64,000 nucleotides of DNA from Citrobacter portucalensis (GCF_002042885.1 NZ_MVFY01000002.1:1-64000); one strand, 5' to 3'. Shown: positions 1 through 10,257, counted from the first letter of the stretch. Program-made: numbers and translations. Notes: generated by a model not told the origin, from the sequence alone.

Positions 1-13
1 TTAGCCGCTGATT

Positions 14-33
14 TATATGATCGAAATCATATA
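14..33. repeat. Perfect 8-bp inverted repeat, AT-rich
   Basis: An 8-base arm (14-21) is repeated in inverted orientation (26-33) around a CGAA loop. There is no T-run on either side, so it is not a convincing terminator. It lies about 100 bases upstream of the small plus-strand gene at 134 and could be an operator or the end of an element left of the window. The function is unknown; only the symmetry is seen. Confidence 0.5.
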
Positions 34-133
34 TTTGTTTCTGAAATATGCCACTATATGAGTATGTCAGAATAAGGTTGTGTAAAATTTTAACGTTAAA
101 TGTTTAATGATGTTAAATTTTAAGGGTAGAAGA

Positions 134-310
134 ATGTTTATTGCCTGGTATTGGATTGTATTAATTGCACTCGTTGCGGTGGGTTATTATTGCCATATGA
201 AACGTTATTGTCGGGCATTCCGCCAGGACAGAGATGCCTTACTTGAAGCGCGAAACAAACTCTTTCGCCGCTCTGGTGAAGATAACAGCGCGGTTAAGGA
301 ACAGGATTAG
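134..310 (+). CDS. Small single-pass membrane protein, unrecognised
   Basis: A reading frame of 58 codons after the start at 134. Two in-frame ATGs lie upstream (107, 110), but AAGGG at about 121-125 sits at good distance from 134, so 134 is preferred. The protein begins with a hydrophobic stretch (about residues 3-20, rich in W, I, V, A) followed by a basic, charged tail (HMKRYCR, then alternating charged residues), so an N-in or N-out bitopic inner-membrane protein is likely. The tail could form a short helix. I do not recognise the family. The gene converges on zupT, whose 3' end is 66 bases away. Translation is plausible from start context and protein-like composition, but not certain. 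Confidence 0.5.
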   Translation: MFIAWYWIVLIALVAVGYYCHMKRYCRAFRQDRDALLEARNKLFRRSGEDNSAVKEQD

Positions 311-375
311 TCCTTCATATTCTGCTATGGATGAGCGGATGCTGTAAATTTGCAGGGTGGCATCCGCCCTCTGGA

Positions 376-1149
376 TTATCCGATTCCCATCGACTGGAGG
401 ATGACGAGGCTTAATCCCATCACCGACATTCCACATAACACCCCATAGCTGGGATTATTATTGGGATCGATCTCTTTTGCCAACGGCATCAATTCATCGA
501 CGGACAGCGCCACCATAATACCTGCGACTGCCGCCATTATTGCCGCCATCACCACCGGTGATATCAGGCTACCGAGAATTAACCACGCCAGTACGCCGCC
601 CAGTATTTCTGCCATACCTGAAATCCCTGCCCAGAATATCGCCGTACGTTTGGAGCCTGTGGCGGCATAGACGGGACCCGCCACCGCTAATCCTTCAGGA
701 ATATTGTGCAATGCAACGGCGAGGGCAATACCAAAGCCCAGCTCAAGGTTGCTACTGGCGGTAACAAACGTCGCAATCCCTTCAGGAAAGTTGTGCAGGC
801 TGATGCCGAGCGTTAATAAAATCGCGGTGCGTTTAATAGAGCCGGGTAGAGGCTGCGTTGTTTTTTGTACCAGATCCTGAGGGTGCGCGTGCGGCAATAG
901 ACGGTCCAGACCAAAGTAGCCCAGTAAGCCGACGATAAACATTCCGTAGCCCAGCACTGGCGACATACCTTCAGCGGCCAGCGCAGCAGGTAGCATCTCC
1001 ATAAGGGAGATCAGTAACATAATCCCGGCGGCGAAGCCTAAAGAAAAGGCGAGAACGCGGTTAGACGGTTTTTGCCCTAACACGCCGAGAAATGCGCCGA
1101 TAAACGTGGCGGCACCTGCCAGTAAAGTCAGAAGTAAAGGTACTGACAT
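376..1149 (-). CDS. zupT: ZIP-family divalent metal importer ZupT
   Basis: A 257-residue protein, the length of E. coli ZupT, almost identical in the parts I can recall. ZIP transporters bring Zn2+ and also Fe2+, Mn2+ and Co2+ into the cytoplasm across the inner membrane. About eight hydrophobic segments are visible, with a His-containing loop (HAHPQD) after the third. The signature metal-site helices are present: [11 protein letters not shown] and [11 protein letters not shown], each with the HNxPEG motif. The start at 1149 matches the family. A TTG in frame at 1155 is closer to the GGAG ribosome site and could also be used. Divergent from ygiD. Confidence 0.96.
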   Translation of the reverse strand: MSVPLLLTLLAGAATFIGAFLGVLGQKPSNRVLAFSLGFAAGIMLLISLMEMLPAALAAEGMSPVLGYGMFIVGLLGYFGLDRLLPHAHPQDLVQKTTQPLPGSIKRTAILLTLGISLHNFPEGIATFVTASSNLELGFGIALAVALHNIPEGLAVAGPVYAATGSKRTAIFWAGISGMAEILGGVLAWLILGSLISPVVMAAIMAAVAGIMVALSVDELMPLAKEIDPNNNPSYGVLCGMSVMGLSLVILQSMGIG

Positions 1150-1296
1150 CGACAAATAAAACTCCTTATCAATCTGCTGTCCGGGTTAGATCGTCAAAAT
1201 AACTGATGATCTTCATCATGGTTATCTGAGTTCTTCATCAACCGAATAAGCGTATTGTGGTGGTATCAAAATGACTCCCTCAGTAAGGATATCATC

Positions 1297-2085
1297 ATGT
1301 CTTCAACTCGTATGCCAGCATTGTTTTTGGGTCACGGTAGCCCGATGAATGTTCTGGAAGATAACGTTTATACCCGTGCCTGGCAGCAACTGGGGGAAAC
1401 GTTGCCGCGTCCGAAAGCCATTGTGGTGGTCTCGGCGCACTGGTTCACCCGTGGAACGGGTGTGACTGCGATGGAAGCCCCCAAAACGATCCACGATTTT
1501 GGCGGTTTTCCGCAAGCATTATATGACACCCATTACCCGGCTCCCGGCTCGCCTGAACTGGCGCAGCATCTGGTTGACTTGCTTGCTCCAGTGCCTGTGA
1601 CCCTGGACAAAGAAGCCTGGGGTTTTGACCACGGTTCCTGGGGCGTGCTGATCAAGATGTATCCGAATGCGGACATTCCGATGGTGCAGTTGAGTATCGA
1701 CAGCACCAAACCTGCGGCATGGCATTTTGAGATGGGCCGTAAGCTGGCGACGCTGCGTGATGAAGGCATTATGCTGGTGGCCAGTGGTAACGTGGTGCAT
1801 AACCTGCGCACTGCGCGTTGGCACGGTGAGAACACGCCTTATCCGTGGGCGACTTCATTCAATGACTATGTTAAGGCAAACCTGACATTGCAGGGACCGG
1901 TTGAGCAGCACCCATTGGTGAACTATCTCGATCATGAAGGTGGATCGTTGTCGAACCCGACGCCGGATCACTATCTGCCGCTGCTGTATGTACTCGGGGC
2001 TTGGGACGGTAAAGAGTCTGTCACGATCCCGGTAGATGGTATTGAGATGGGAAGTTTAAGTATGTTGTCGGTGCAGGTTGGATGA
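1297..2085 (+). CDS. ygiD: 4,5-DOPA-extradiol-type dioxygenase YgiD
   Basis: A 262-residue protein of the LigB/DODA class III extradiol dioxygenase family. E. coli YgiD opens the ring of L-DOPA in vitro, using a metal held by histidines. Visible here are LGHGSPMN near the N terminus (His13), SAHWF (His48), GNVVHN and the terminal half typical of the family. The start at 1297 has AAGGA just upstream. The longer N terminus annotated for K-12 is not available: the ATG at 1271 is out of frame here. The physiological substrate is unknown. A REP-like palindrome follows the stop. Confidence 0.95.
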   Translation: MSSTRMPALFLGHGSPMNVLEDNVYTRAWQQLGETLPRPKAIVVVSAHWFTRGTGVTAMEAPKTIHDFGGFPQALYDTHYPAPGSPELAQHLVDLLAPVPVTLDKEAWGFDHGSWGVLIKMYPNADIPMVQLSIDSTKPAAWHFEMGRKLATLRDEGIMLVASGNVVHNLRTARWHGENTPYPWATSFNDYVKANLTLQGPVEQHPLVNYLDHEGGSLSNPTPDHYLPLLYVLGAWDGKESVTIPVDGIEMGSLSMLSVQVG

Positions 2086-2087
2086 TG

Positions 2088-2163
2088 AATGCCCGATGGC
2101 ACTGCGCTTATCGGGCATTAAGTTCGCGTCGTAGGCCGGGTAAGGCGAAGTCACCACCCGGCT
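2088..2163. repeat. REP/BIME-type palindromes between ygiD and ygiC
   Basis: Two adjacent hairpins: a 10-bp perfect stem (2088-2097 with 2110-2119) and a second unit carrying the REP-like core GTAGGCCGGGTAAGGCG that pairs with CACCCGGC. They lie between convergent ygiD and ygiC, where REP elements usually sit and may act as bidirectional 3' ends. Confidence 0.8.
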
Positions 2164-2170
2164 CTCTCAA

Positions 2171-3331
2171 TTATTCGACAAAAATATGCGGATAGAAACG
2201 TGACAGATCCTGCGTGATTAATGCGCGGTCTTCACGAATGCCGATCCCGGCTGGTTGATCGTTGATCAGCCAGCTGCCAATCAGCATATAGCTGTCGCCA
2301 AACTTCGGTAGCTGATGGAACTGCTGCACGATCATGCCTTCTTCACCGTACGGTCCTTCCACGGATTCGATCGTTTTACCGTTCTCAATGATGGAGACAT
2401 TAGCCCCCTCGCGCGAGAAGATCGGTTTGACGACGAATTTATCCATCTGCGGATGGTCGTCTTCGGCGAAGTACGCTGGCAGCAGGTTCGGATGGTCCGG
2501 GAACATTTCCCATAACAGCGGCAACAGTGCTTTGTTGGAGATAATGCTCTTCCAGGCCGGTTCCAGCCAGCGAACGCCAGCGTCTTCCAGCTTGGTGGAG
2601 AACATTTCACGCAGCATGAATTCCCACGGATAGAGCTTGAACAGGTTAGCAATTACCTGATCCTGCATGTCGGTGAACTGACCTTTTTCACCAAGACCAA
2701 TATCTTCTACATAGAGGAATTCTGTTGCGATCTCAGCTTCGGCAGCGCAATCCTGCAGATACTGGATCGTACCGCGATCTTCTACCGTATCACGACAGCA
2801 GGTCAGATGAAGCAGTTGAAAACCATACTGCTCACGCAGCTCGGTGAAACGCTCGATCAGTTTTTCCTGCAGACTGTTGAACTGATCGCTGCCTTCCGGC
2901 AGGTTGCCCGCATTGAGCTGATCTTCCAGCCAGATCCACTGGAAAAACGCGGCTTCGTACAGCGAGGTTGGCGTATCGGCGTTGTTTTCTAAAAGCTTGG
3001 GTTCACCCGTGCCGTCCCACGCCAGATCGAGACGTGAATAGAGCGACGGTTGCTGTGTCTGCCAGGACTGGCGGACAAAGCCCCAGGTATGCTTCGGAAT
3101 GCGAAACTTGGTCATCAACTCATCGCTGGCGATGACCTTTTCCACCACCTTGAGGCACATTTGATGCAGCTCTGCGGTGACCTCTTCCAGCTTTTCAACC
3201 TGAGCAAGAGTGAGCTTATAGTACGCGTCTTCACACCAGTAAGGCTCGCCGTACATAGTGTGAAAATTGAAACCGTATTCGGTGGCTTTGTCGCGCCAGT
3301 CCGGGCGCTCAACAATACTGACTCTTTCCAT
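2171..3331 (-). CDS. ygiC: ATP-grasp glutathionylspermidine-synthase-like protein YgiC
   Basis: A 386-residue protein, the family length, homologous to the C-terminal synthetase half of Gss, which is also in this window at 47892-49754. ATP-grasp enzymes of this family join a carboxylate to an amine with ATP. Seen here: [13 protein letters not shown] (Gss has EYNADSASCHTEA at the same place), [14 protein letters not shown] and a C-terminal [17 protein letters not shown]. There is no amidase domain. The substrate of YgiC is not established and it may not use spermidine. It follows ygiB by 5 bases, so the two are co-transcribed, probably with tolC upstream. Confidence 0.93.
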   Translation of the reverse strand: MERVSIVERPDWRDKATEYGFNFHTMYGEPYWCEDAYYKLTLAQVEKLEEVTAELHQMCLKVVEKVIASDELMTKFRIPKHTWGFVRQSWQTQQPSLYSRLDLAWDGTGEPKLLENNADTPTSLYEAAFFQWIWLEDQLNAGNLPEGSDQFNSLQEKLIERFTELREQYGFQLLHLTCCRDTVEDRGTIQYLQDCAAEAEIATEFLYVEDIGLGEKGQFTDMQDQVIANLFKLYPWEFMLREMFSTKLEDAGVRWLEPAWKSIISNKALLPLLWEMFPDHPNLLPAYFAEDDHPQMDKFVVKPIFSREGANVSIIENGKTIESVEGPYGEEGMIVQQFHQLPKFGDSYMLIGSWLINDQPAGIGIREDRALITQDLSRFYPHIFVE

Positions 3332-3336
3332 GACGA

Positions 3337-4014
3337 TCAGCCACCCATTGAACGTGTGGTGGTGCCGCTTGCGCTACGCTGCATGGTGCTCTGTTTGGCC
3401 ACAGACTCACCAAATCCGCCGCGGGTTACGGTAGAGGTGGTAGCTGGTTTCGGTGCCATAGCGGTTTTCGGTACGGTCATGGTGCGACCCGGCGTTGCTG
3501 CACCGTAGTTTTTACCGCTGGCATCCGTGTATTTGCCGTAAGCCGGGCTGGCTGGGTTTTTCGAGCTGAACAGCGGTTGCTGAGCGCCCATTCCGCCGCC
3601 CATCAGTCGGCCCATCATGTAGCCCGCCATCAGCGGCATCCAGAAGCTGCCGCTGCTTTGATTCTGCGCCTGAGCCTGGCCTTCACCGGTCGGTGCCATT
3701 CCCGCTTGCGCAGGAGCCTGCTGGCACTGGCCTTCGCCGAATTCAGCGATACAGTCTTCACGAGTGGCGTATTTTGGTGCGGTACGTTCAGCTTCTTTCA
3801 GCGCATTGTTAAACGCGGTAGTACATTCGGCGCTTTTACCCGGATTCGCCGCAGAGCAGTCGTCAGCGTTCTGATAAAGCGAAACCGTTTCGTCGCTCTT
3901 TTCACAGCCCGCGAGCATAAACACAGCGGTAACTGCCAGGGCGACAGGAGTCAGATGGCGCGCGCTCCAGCTTTTGCGGAACGAGGCGTGATGTATAGAT
4001 TTTGTCCGTTTCAT
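3337..4014 (-). CDS. ygiB: DUF1190 lipoprotein YgiB
   Basis: 225 residues. A basic N terminus is followed by a hydrophobic segment and a lipobox-like LAGC at about residues 34-37, so a lipoprotein or a signal-anchored envelope protein is expected. The body has Cys pairs ([26 protein letters not shown]) that could form disulfides outside the cytoplasm. A Gly/Met-rich segment ([13 protein letters not shown]) and a Ser/Thr-rich basic tail follow. Function is unknown. The constant tolC-ygiB-ygiC linkage suggests an envelope role. Confidence 0.92.
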   Translation of the reverse strand: MKRTKSIHHASFRKSWSARHLTPVALAVTAVFMLAGCEKSDETVSLYQNADDCSAANPGKSAECTTAFNNALKEAERTAPKYATREDCIAEFGEGQCQQAPAQAGMAPTGEGQAQAQNQSSGSFWMPLMAGYMMGRLMGGGMGAQQPLFSSKNPASPAYGKYTDASGKNYGAATPGRTMTVPKTAMAPKPATTSTVTRGGFGESVAKQSTMQRSASGTTTRSMGG

Positions 4015-4134
4015 TTATGTCTTCCAGTACCCAGTGGTAACTCTGCTCAGAATAGAGGATGACTGGTCGAAATTGAAGCGGTAAGAGGCGAGAATGCGGA
4101 AGAAGGGGCGGATCTTTACGTTGTCTTACGTTCA

Positions 4135-4154
4135 GACGGGGCCGAAGCCCCGTC
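4135..4154 (-). terminator. GC-rich hairpin between tolC and ygiB
   Basis: A perfect 8-bp stem (4135-4142 with 4147-4154) that on the minus strand closes a TTCG tetraloop, starting 7 bases after the tolC stop. No U-tract follows, so it is more likely an mRNA-stabilising end or partial attenuator than a full terminator. It would lower ygiB-ygiC expression relative to tolC. Confidence 0.55.
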
Positions 4155-4161
4155 ATCAGCA

Positions 4162-5634
4162 TCAGTTACGGAACGGGTTGTTGCCGGTGCTGCTGGTTGA
4201 ACGTACTGCTGTCGGCTGCGCCGCAGGCGTCGCGCTGTTGGACGTATAACCGTCCGCCGCGGCATCTTGCTGCGCGTTTTCCGGCGCGATCGAATCCGGG
4301 GTAGTGGATACGGGTTTACCCAGCGTATTGTTCAGTGCCACCAGATCCTGCTCGTTCAGCGTACCGAGCGCAGATTTGACGTTTAACTGGTTGATAAGAT
4401 AGGTATAACGCGCATTCGCTAGTTGCTGCTTGGCGTTGTACAGCGTGGTGGTGGCATCCAACACATCCACAATGGTACGTGTACCTACGGAATAGCCGGC
4501 TTCCATCGCATCCAAAGAACTTTGTGCAGAGACAACCGCTTGTTTGTAAGCGTTAATGCTACTGATAGACGCATTAATGTTGTTGAACGAAGAACGAACG
4601 GTCTGCACCACGCTGCGGTGTGCGCTTTCCAGTTGTTCACTCGCGCCAACAAAGTTGTACTGCGCTTGTTTCACCTGCGAGTTAACCATTCCGCCCTGGT
4701 ACAGCGGCAGTGAGAAGCTCAGACCGATTTTATTCTGGCCCATATTGCTGTCGTCATACTGGGAGCTGTTGGTTTTAGACCCGCTGTACGAGGTGTCAGA
4801 TACCCCGGTAGAGGCGGTCAGGTCCAGAGTCGGTAAATGACCATCCTGCGCCAGACGAATCTGCTCACGTGCCAGATCCTGGCTCAAACGGGCCTGCAAT
4901 AACGACAGGTTGCGGTTTTCTGCTTCTTTCAGCAGCGCATTCACCGCCTGCGGTTTGTTGGTTTTAAAACCATCAACGTTCAGTGAAGCCAGTTCCGGAT
5001 AGTAGTTACCGGTTACCTGGCGCAGCTGTTCTACCGCGTTATCCAGATTGTTACGCGCGGTAACTTCATTCGCCAGTACAGTATCGTATTGTGAACGGGC
5101 GTTTTGTACGTCAGTGATGGCAACCAGGCCAACGTTAAAACGCTGAGTGGTCTGATCTAACTGACGATAGACCGCATCTTTCTGTGCCTGAGTGTAAGAA
5201 AGCACGTCAATTGCGTTTAGTACGTTAAAATAGGCCGTGGCGGTATTCAGGATCAGCGTTTGCTGATCGGTCTGATAGGTCACGTCCTGGATGCCCGCTG
5301 ATTTTTCTTGCAGCGTCAGGGCACGCCATTTAGACATGTCAAAAATAGACTGAGTTAACTGCAAAGATGCGCTGGTGGCGTTGGAGTTGACGCCATTTGC
5401 ATCACGGTAGCCATTGCTGTAGGTGTAATCGGCACCTAAACCCAGTTGCGGCAGTAATGGGCTACGCGCTTCGTTAATTTTTTCGAATGCAGCATCGCGA
5501 TCGGCGGCGGATTTACGCAATTCCGGGTTGCTCAGGCGTGCTTGCTGATAAACCTGCATCAGGTTTTCTGCCTGGCTCAAAGTACTGAACCCCGACAGGC
5601 TCAGGCCGATAAGGATGGGGAGCAATTTCTTCAT
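4162..5634 (-). CDS. tolC: Outer-membrane efflux channel TolC
   Basis: 490 residues with a Sec signal peptide ending at SQA/ENLMQ. TolC trimers form an outer-membrane barrel plus a periplasmic alpha-barrel that serves AcrAB and other tripartite pumps and type I secretion. Two repeated outer-membrane-efflux domains are visible (QLTQSIFDMSKW in the first, SFSLPLYQGGMV in the second), each followed by long coiled-coil helices. The C-terminal tail is low-complexity (Ser/Thr/Ala/Pro) and ends NNPFRN, as in E. coli. Start chosen at 5634 because AAGGA is 6 bases upstream; the ATG at 5640 is too close to it. Confidence 0.98.
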   Translation of the reverse strand: MKKLLPILIGLSLSGFSTLSQAENLMQVYQQARLSNPELRKSAADRDAAFEKINEARSPLLPQLGLGADYTYSNGYRDANGVNSNATSASLQLTQSIFDMSKWRALTLQEKSAGIQDVTYQTDQQTLILNTATAYFNVLNAIDVLSYTQAQKDAVYRQLDQTTQRFNVGLVAITDVQNARSQYDTVLANEVTARNNLDNAVEQLRQVTGNYYPELASLNVDGFKTNKPQAVNALLKEAENRNLSLLQARLSQDLAREQIRLAQDGHLPTLDLTASTGVSDTSYSGSKTNSSQYDDSNMGQNKIGLSFSLPLYQGGMVNSQVKQAQYNFVGASEQLESAHRSVVQTVRSSFNNINASISSINAYKQAVVSAQSSLDAMEAGYSVGTRTIVDVLDATTTLYNAKQQLANARYTYLINQLNVKSALGTLNEQDLVALNNTLGKPVSTTPDSIAPENAQQDAAADGYTSNSATPAAQPTAVRSTSSTGNNPFRN

Positions 5635-5839
5635 TTGCATTCCTTGTTGTGAAGCAGTATTTAGCGCTGATCAAATTGTAAAAATATTTGCTGATTCTAG
5701 CAGAATCCGCCACTTCAAAAAGTTGGCGTTACGTGCCATACGGCGTTAATTTGCATCAATTTAACACAAGGGCGTTCAAACATCAGTCAAACGACCTTGA
5801 AATTCACATTTTAATCACTATTGGTTTCAGGACAGCACA
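5635..5839. promoter_or_regulatory. Divergent tolC/nudF promoter region
   Basis: 205 bases separate the divergent starts. In E. coli this interval carries several tolC promoters and a MarA/SoxS/Rob site. The stretch is AT-rich with inverted segments, but I could not fix a mar/sox/rob box with certainty, so only the regulatory region as a whole is claimed. Confidence 0.5.
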
Positions 5840-6472
5840 ATGCGTAAACCAGACAACTTGCCAATGACTTTCACTAAAAATGATGTAGAAATTATTGCAC
5901 GAGAAAAGCTATACCGCGGTTTTTTTTCACTGGATCTTTATCGGTTTCGCCATCGCCTGTTTAACGGGGGGATGAGCGGCGAGGTAACGCGCGAAATTTT
6001 TGAGCGCGGACACGCGGCAGTCTTGCTACCCTTTGACCCTGAGCGAGATGAAGTTGTGCTGGTCGAGCAGATCCGTATCGCGGCATTTGATACCAGCGAA
6101 AGCCCGTGGTTACTGGAAATGGTGGCAGGGATGATCGAAGAGGGCGAAACCGTTGATGATGTAGCCCGTCGTGAAGCAATGGAAGAGGCCGGGCTGGAAG
6201 TTAAACGGACGAAGCCCGTTCTGAGCTATCTGGCAAGCCCGGGTGGCACCAGTGAGCGCCTGTCTATTTTAGTCGGCGAAGTGGACGCCACGACCGCGAG
6301 CGGGATCCATGGTCTGGCTGATGAAAACGAAGATATTCGTGTTCATGTGGTAAGCCGGGAACAGGCTTACCAATGGGTAGAAGAGGGGAAAATCGACAAC
6401 GCAGCGTCTGTCATCGCCTTGCAATGGTTACAGCTGCACTATCAAGAGTTAAAAACTGAGTGGAAAAAATGA
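5840..6472 (+). CDS. nudF: ADP-ribose diphosphatase NudF
   Basis: 210 residues. It hydrolyses ADP-ribose to AMP and ribose 5-phosphate. The Nudix box spans about residues 97-119 ([20 protein letters not shown] followed by AGL), fitting GX5EX7REUXEEXGU with all catalytic glutamates present. [12 protein letters not shown] upstream is the typical strand pair of the fold. The stop overlaps the yqiB start (ATGA), so translation is coupled. First gene of the nudF-yqiB-cpdA-yqiA-parE run. Confidence 0.97.
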   Translation: MRKPDNLPMTFTKNDVEIIAREKLYRGFFSLDLYRFRHRLFNGGMSGEVTREIFERGHAAVLLPFDPERDEVVLVEQIRIAAFDTSESPWLLEMVAGMIEEGETVDDVARREAMEEAGLEVKRTKPVLSYLASPGGTSERLSILVGEVDATTASGIHGLADENEDIRVHVVSREQAYQWVEEGKIDNAASVIALQWLQLHYQELKTEWKK

Positions 6473-6891
6473 AGCGTTACACACCTGACTTCCCTGAAAT
6501 GATGCGTCTGTGCGAAACCAACTATTCGCAATTGCGCCGCCTGCTGCCACGTAATGATGCAGCCGGTGAAACAGTGAGCTATCAGGTAGCAAACGCACAA
6601 TATCGGTTAACGATCGTGGAATCGACCCGATACACTACGCTTGTTGCGATCGAACAAACGGCACCGGCCGTCACATACTGGAGCCTGCCTTCATTGACCG
6701 TGCGCCTGTATCATGACGCAAGGGTGGCTGAAGTGTGTTCAAGTCAGCAGATCTTTCGCTTCAAAGCGCGGTATGATTATCCAAATAAAAAGTTGCATCA
6801 ACGCGACGAAAAGCATCAAATTAATCAGTTTTTGGCCGACTGGTTACGGTACTGTTTAGCACATGGAGCGATGGCGATTCCGGTTTATTAG
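6469..6891 (+). CDS. yqiB: DUF1249 protein YqiB
   Basis: 140 residues, the same length as E. coli YqiB and near-identical, ending GAMAIPVY. No catalytic motif is visible. It is a small soluble protein with His/Asp/Lys-rich [16 protein letters not shown] near the end. The start at 6469 overlaps the nudF stop. The function is not known; gene neighbours (nudF, cpdA) deal with nucleotide turnover, which is only a contextual hint. Confidence 0.94.
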   Translation: MKRYTPDFPEMMRLCETNYSQLRRLLPRNDAAGETVSYQVANAQYRLTIVESTRYTTLVAIEQTAPAVTYWSLPSLTVRLYHDARVAEVCSSQQIFRFKARYDYPNKKLHQRDEKHQINQFLADWLRYCLAHGAMAIPVY

Positions 6892-6915
6892 CGTCGTGAA
6901 ACCTAAGGACACCAT

Positions 6916-7743
6916 TTGGAAAGCCTGTTAACCCTTCCTTTGGCTGGTGAGGCCAGAGTCAGGATCTTACAAATTACAGACACTCACCTGTTTGCCGAAA
7001 AGCATGAAACGCTGCTGGGTGTGAACACCTGGGACAGCTATCAATCCGTACTGGATGCAATACATGCAGAGTCGCCTGAGTACGATCTGATCGTCGCGAC
7101 GGGTGATTTGGCGCAGGATCAATCCGCTGCGGCTTATCAGCATTTTGCTGAGGGCATCGCAAGTTTTCGTGCGCCCTGCGTTTGGCTACCGGGCAATCAC
7201 GATTTTCAGCCGGCAATGTACAGCGCGCTGCAGGATGCGGGCATTTCCCCGGCCAAACGCGTTTTCATTGGCGAACAGTGGCAAATATTGCTGCTCGACA
7301 GCCAGGTGTTCGGCGTTCCCCACGGTGAGTTAAGTGAATTCCAGCTCGAATGGCTGGAGCGTAAACTTGCTGATGCGCCAGAGCGTAATACCTTGCTGCT
7401 TCTTCATCATCATCCTCTGCCTGCGGGCTGCAGCTGGCTCGATCAGCACAGTCTGCGAAATGCCGCTGAGCTGGATAACGTGCTGGTGAATTATCCTCGC
7501 GCCAAGTATCTATTGTGCGGGCATATTCATCAGGAGCTGGATCTGGACTGGAACGGTCGCCGTCTGCTGGCGACGCCGTCGACCTGCGTGCAGTTTAAAC
7601 CGCACTGTTCCAACTTCACATTGGATACCATCAGCCCAGGCTGGCGGACGCTGGAGCTTTTTGCCGACGGGACGTTGCAGACTCAGGTACGTCGCCTGCA
7701 GGGTAATCGGTTCCACCCTGATACCGCTTCAGAAGGCTACTGA
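6916..7743 (+). CDS. cpdA: 3',5'-cAMP phosphodiesterase CpdA (TTG start)
   Basis: 275 residues. It hydrolyses cAMP to AMP and so tunes CRP-dependent transcription. All metallophosphoesterase motifs are present: TDTHLF (DxH), ATGDLAQD (GD), PGNHDF (GNHD), LHHHPLP and CGHIHQE (GHxH), which bind the dinuclear metal centre. The start is TTG at 6916 with TAAGGA upstream, and the following residues match the known N terminus. Its stop overlaps yqiA (TGATG). Confidence 0.97.
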   Translation: MESLLTLPLAGEARVRILQITDTHLFAEKHETLLGVNTWDSYQSVLDAIHAESPEYDLIVATGDLAQDQSAAAYQHFAEGIASFRAPCVWLPGNHDFQPAMYSALQDAGISPAKRVFIGEQWQILLLDSQVFGVPHGELSEFQLEWLERKLADAPERNTLLLLHHHPLPAGCSWLDQHSLRNAAELDNVLVNYPRAKYLLCGHIHQELDLDWNGRRLLATPSTCVQFKPHCSNFTLDTISPGWRTLELFADGTLQTQVRRLQGNRFHPDTASEGY

Positions 7744-8324
7744 TGTCTACGCTTCTCTATCTTCACGGATTTAATAGCTCTCCTCGTTCGGCGAAGGCGT
7801 GTTTACTGAAAAACTGGCTGGCGGAACACCACCCGCACGTTGAGATTATCGTGCCGCAGCTACCTCCGTATCCTGCGCAGGCCGCAGAGATGCTGGAATC
7901 GATCATTCTTGAACACGGCGGAGAGTCGCTGGGGATTGTCGGTTCCTCTTTAGGCGGCTATTACGCCACCTGGCTGTCGCAATGTTTTATGCTGCCGGCA
8001 GTGGTGGTGAACCCTGCCGTACGGCCTTATGAACTGCTGGTCGACTATCTCGGTCAAAACGAGAACCCCTACACGGGGCAGCAATATGTGCTAGAGTCAC
8101 GCCATATTTACGATCTTAAAGTCATGCAGATTGACCCGCTGGAAGCGCCGGATTTGATCTGGCTGCTCCAACAAACGGGCGATGAAGTGTTGGACTACCG
8201 CCAGGCGGTGGCGTATTACGCCTCCTGCCGTCAGACAGTTATTGAGGGCGGAAACCACGCATTCACGGGCTTCGAAGATTATTTCAACCCGATTGTCGAT
8301 TTCCTTGGACTGCACAGTTTCTGA
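7743..8324 (+). CDS. yqiA: Alpha/beta-hydrolase esterase YqiA
   Basis: 193 residues. E. coli YqiA hydrolyses short-chain acyl and palmitoyl-CoA-like esters in vitro. The fold is visible: N-terminal YLHGFNSSP (oxyanion loop), the nucleophile elbow GSSLGGYYA (Ser in GxSxG) and the terminal GGNHAF histidine, with an Asp between (QTGDEVLD). The start overlaps the cpdA stop by one base, so it is translationally coupled. parE follows 28 bases later. Confidence 0.95.
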   Translation: MSTLLYLHGFNSSPRSAKACLLKNWLAEHHPHVEIIVPQLPPYPAQAAEMLESIILEHGGESLGIVGSSLGGYYATWLSQCFMLPAVVVNPAVRPYELLVDYLGQNENPYTGQQYVLESRHIYDLKVMQIDPLEAPDLIWLLQQTGDEVLDYRQAVAYYASCRQTVIEGGNHAFTGFEDYFNPIVDFLGLHSF

Positions 8325-8352
8325 CGATCAATTCGAATTGCTTATTTAAACC

Positions 8353-10245
8353 ATGACGCAAACTTATAACGCTGATGCCATTGAGGTACTCACTGGGCTT
8401 GAGCCGGTACGCCGTCGCCCTGGGATGTACACCGATACGACCCGTCCGAACCATCTTGGGCAGGAAGTGATTGATAACAGTGTGGATGAAGCACTGGCGG
8501 GCCACGCGAAACGCGTGGACGTGATCTTACATGCCGACCAGTCTCTGGAAGTCATTGATGACGGACGCGGCATGCCGGTAGATATTCACCCTGAAGAAGG
8601 CGTTCCGGCGGTTGAGCTGATCCTCTGTCGTCTGCACGCGGGCGGCAAGTTCTCTAACAAGAACTACCAGTTCTCCGGTGGTCTGCACGGTGTGGGTATC
8701 TCCGTTGTTAACGCCCTGTCCAAACGTGTGGAAGTGAACGTGCGCCGCGACGGGCAGGTATACAACATCGCGTTTGAGAATGGCGATAAAGTGCAGGATT
8801 TACAGGTTGTCGGTACCTGCGGCAAACGCAATACCGGGACCAGCGTGCACTTCTGGCCGGATGAAAGCTTCTTTGACAGCCCACGTTTTTCTGTTTCGCG
8901 CTTAACGCACGTACTGAAAGCAAAAGCGGTACTGTGCCCTGGCGTTGAGATCACTTTTAAGGATGAGGTCAACAACAGCGAGCAGCGCTGGTGCTACCAG
9001 GACGGTCTGAATGACTATCTGAGCGAAGCGGTGAATGGCCTACCGACGCTGCCGGAAAAACCGTTTATCGGTAATTTCAGCGGTGAGACGGAGACGGTGG
9101 ACTGGGCGCTGCTCTGGCTGCCGGAAGGCGGCGAGCTGCTGACCGAAAGCTATGTGAACCTGATCCCAACCATGCAAGGTGGTACGCACGTTAACGGTCT
9201 GCGTCAGGGACTGCTGGATGCGATGCGCGAGTTCTGCGAATACCGTAACATCCTGCCGCGTGGCGTGAAGCTGTCGGCGGAAGATATCTGGGATCGCTGT
9301 GCTTATGTGTTGTCGGTAAAAATGCAGGATCCGCAGTTTGCCGGACAAACCAAAGAGCGCCTCTCTTCGCGTCAGTGTGCGGCATTCGTCTCTGGCGTGG
9401 TGAAAGATGCATTCAGCCTGTGGCTGAACCAGAACGTGCAGTCAGCCGAACTGCTGGCTGAGATGGCGATTTCCAGCGCGCAGCGTCGTCTGCGTGCAGC
9501 GAAAAAAGTAGTGCGTAAAAAGCTGACCAGCGGTCCGGCACTGCCGGGTAAACTGGCGGACTGTACCGCACAGGATCTTAATCGCACCGAACTGTTCCTT
9601 GTCGAAGGTGACTCGGCGGGCGGATCGGCCAAGCAGGCGCGCGATCGTGAATATCAGGCGATCATGCCGCTGAAAGGTAAGATCCTCAATACCTGGGAAG
9701 TCTCTTCCGATGAAGTGTTGGCTTCGCAGGAAGTTCACGATATTTCCGTGGCGATCGGTATCGATCCGGACAGCGACGATCTGAGCCAATTGCGCTACGG
9801 CAAGATCTGTATCCTGGCGGATGCGGACTCCGATGGTCTGCACATCGCTACGCTGCTGTGCGCGCTGTTTGTGAAGCACTTCCGCACGCTGGTGAAACAC
9901 GGTCACGTCTACGTGGCGCTGCCGCCGTTATATCGTATCGACCTCGGTAAAGAGGTGTATTACGCGCTGACGGAAGAAGAGAAAGCGGGCGTACTGGAGC
10001 AGTTAAAGCGCAAGAAAGGTAAGCCGAACGTGCAGCGCTTTAAAGGTCTGGGTGAAATGAACCCGATGCAGCTTCGTGAAACTACGCTGGATCCGAACAC
10101 CCGTCGCCTGGTGCAGCTCATTATCGATGATGAAGACGATCAGCGTACCAACGCAATGATGGATATGCTGCTGGCCAAGAAGCGTTCTGAAGATCGTCGA
10201 AACTGGTTGCAGGAGAAAGGCGACCTGGCGGATCTCGAAGGGTAA
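8353..10245 (+). CDS. parE: DNA topoisomerase IV subunit B ParE
   Basis: 630 residues, the E. coli length. ParE supplies the ATPase and TOPRIM part of topoisomerase IV, which decatenates daughter chromosomes. GHKL ATPase motifs are present (EVIDNSVDEA; DDGRGMPVD; GGLHGVGISVVNALS), then the transducer, then TOPRIM with VEGDSAGGSA (about residue 418) and ILADADSDGLHI (about 490). The C terminus carries RFKGLGEMNPMQL. The residues around TOPRIM look wild-type for quinolone response. Its partner parC is about 4 kb downstream. Confidence 0.98.
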   Translation: MTQTYNADAIEVLTGLEPVRRRPGMYTDTTRPNHLGQEVIDNSVDEALAGHAKRVDVILHADQSLEVIDDGRGMPVDIHPEEGVPAVELILCRLHAGGKFSNKNYQFSGGLHGVGISVVNALSKRVEVNVRRDGQVYNIAFENGDKVQDLQVVGTCGKRNTGTSVHFWPDESFFDSPRFSVSRLTHVLKAKAVLCPGVEITFKDEVNNSEQRWCYQDGLNDYLSEAVNGLPTLPEKPFIGNFSGETETVDWALLWLPEGGELLTESYVNLIPTMQGGTHVNGLRQGLLDAMREFCEYRNILPRGVKLSAEDIWDRCAYVLSVKMQDPQFAGQTKERLSSRQCAAFVSGVVKDAFSLWLNQNVQSAELLAEMAISSAQRRLRAAKKVVRKKLTSGPALPGKLADCTAQDLNRTELFLVEGDSAGGSAKQARDREYQAIMPLKGKILNTWEVSSDEVLASQEVHDISVAIGIDPDSDDLSQLRYGKICILADADSDGLHIATLLCALFVKHFRTLVKHGHVYVALPPLYRIDLGKEVYYALTEEEKAGVLEQLKRKKGKPNVQRFKGLGEMNPMQLRETTLDPNTRRLVQLIIDDEDDQRTNAMMDMLLAKKRSEDRRNWLQEKGDLADLEG

Positions 10246-10257
10246 TTGCATGTAGAA

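Noticed and set aside
3902-4162. 86-codon minus-strand frame between tolC and ygiB (ygiA-like)
   Set aside because: It overlaps the start of ygiB and the tolC-ygiB hairpin and lacks a protein-like pattern; the equivalent K-12 gene is generally considered spurious.
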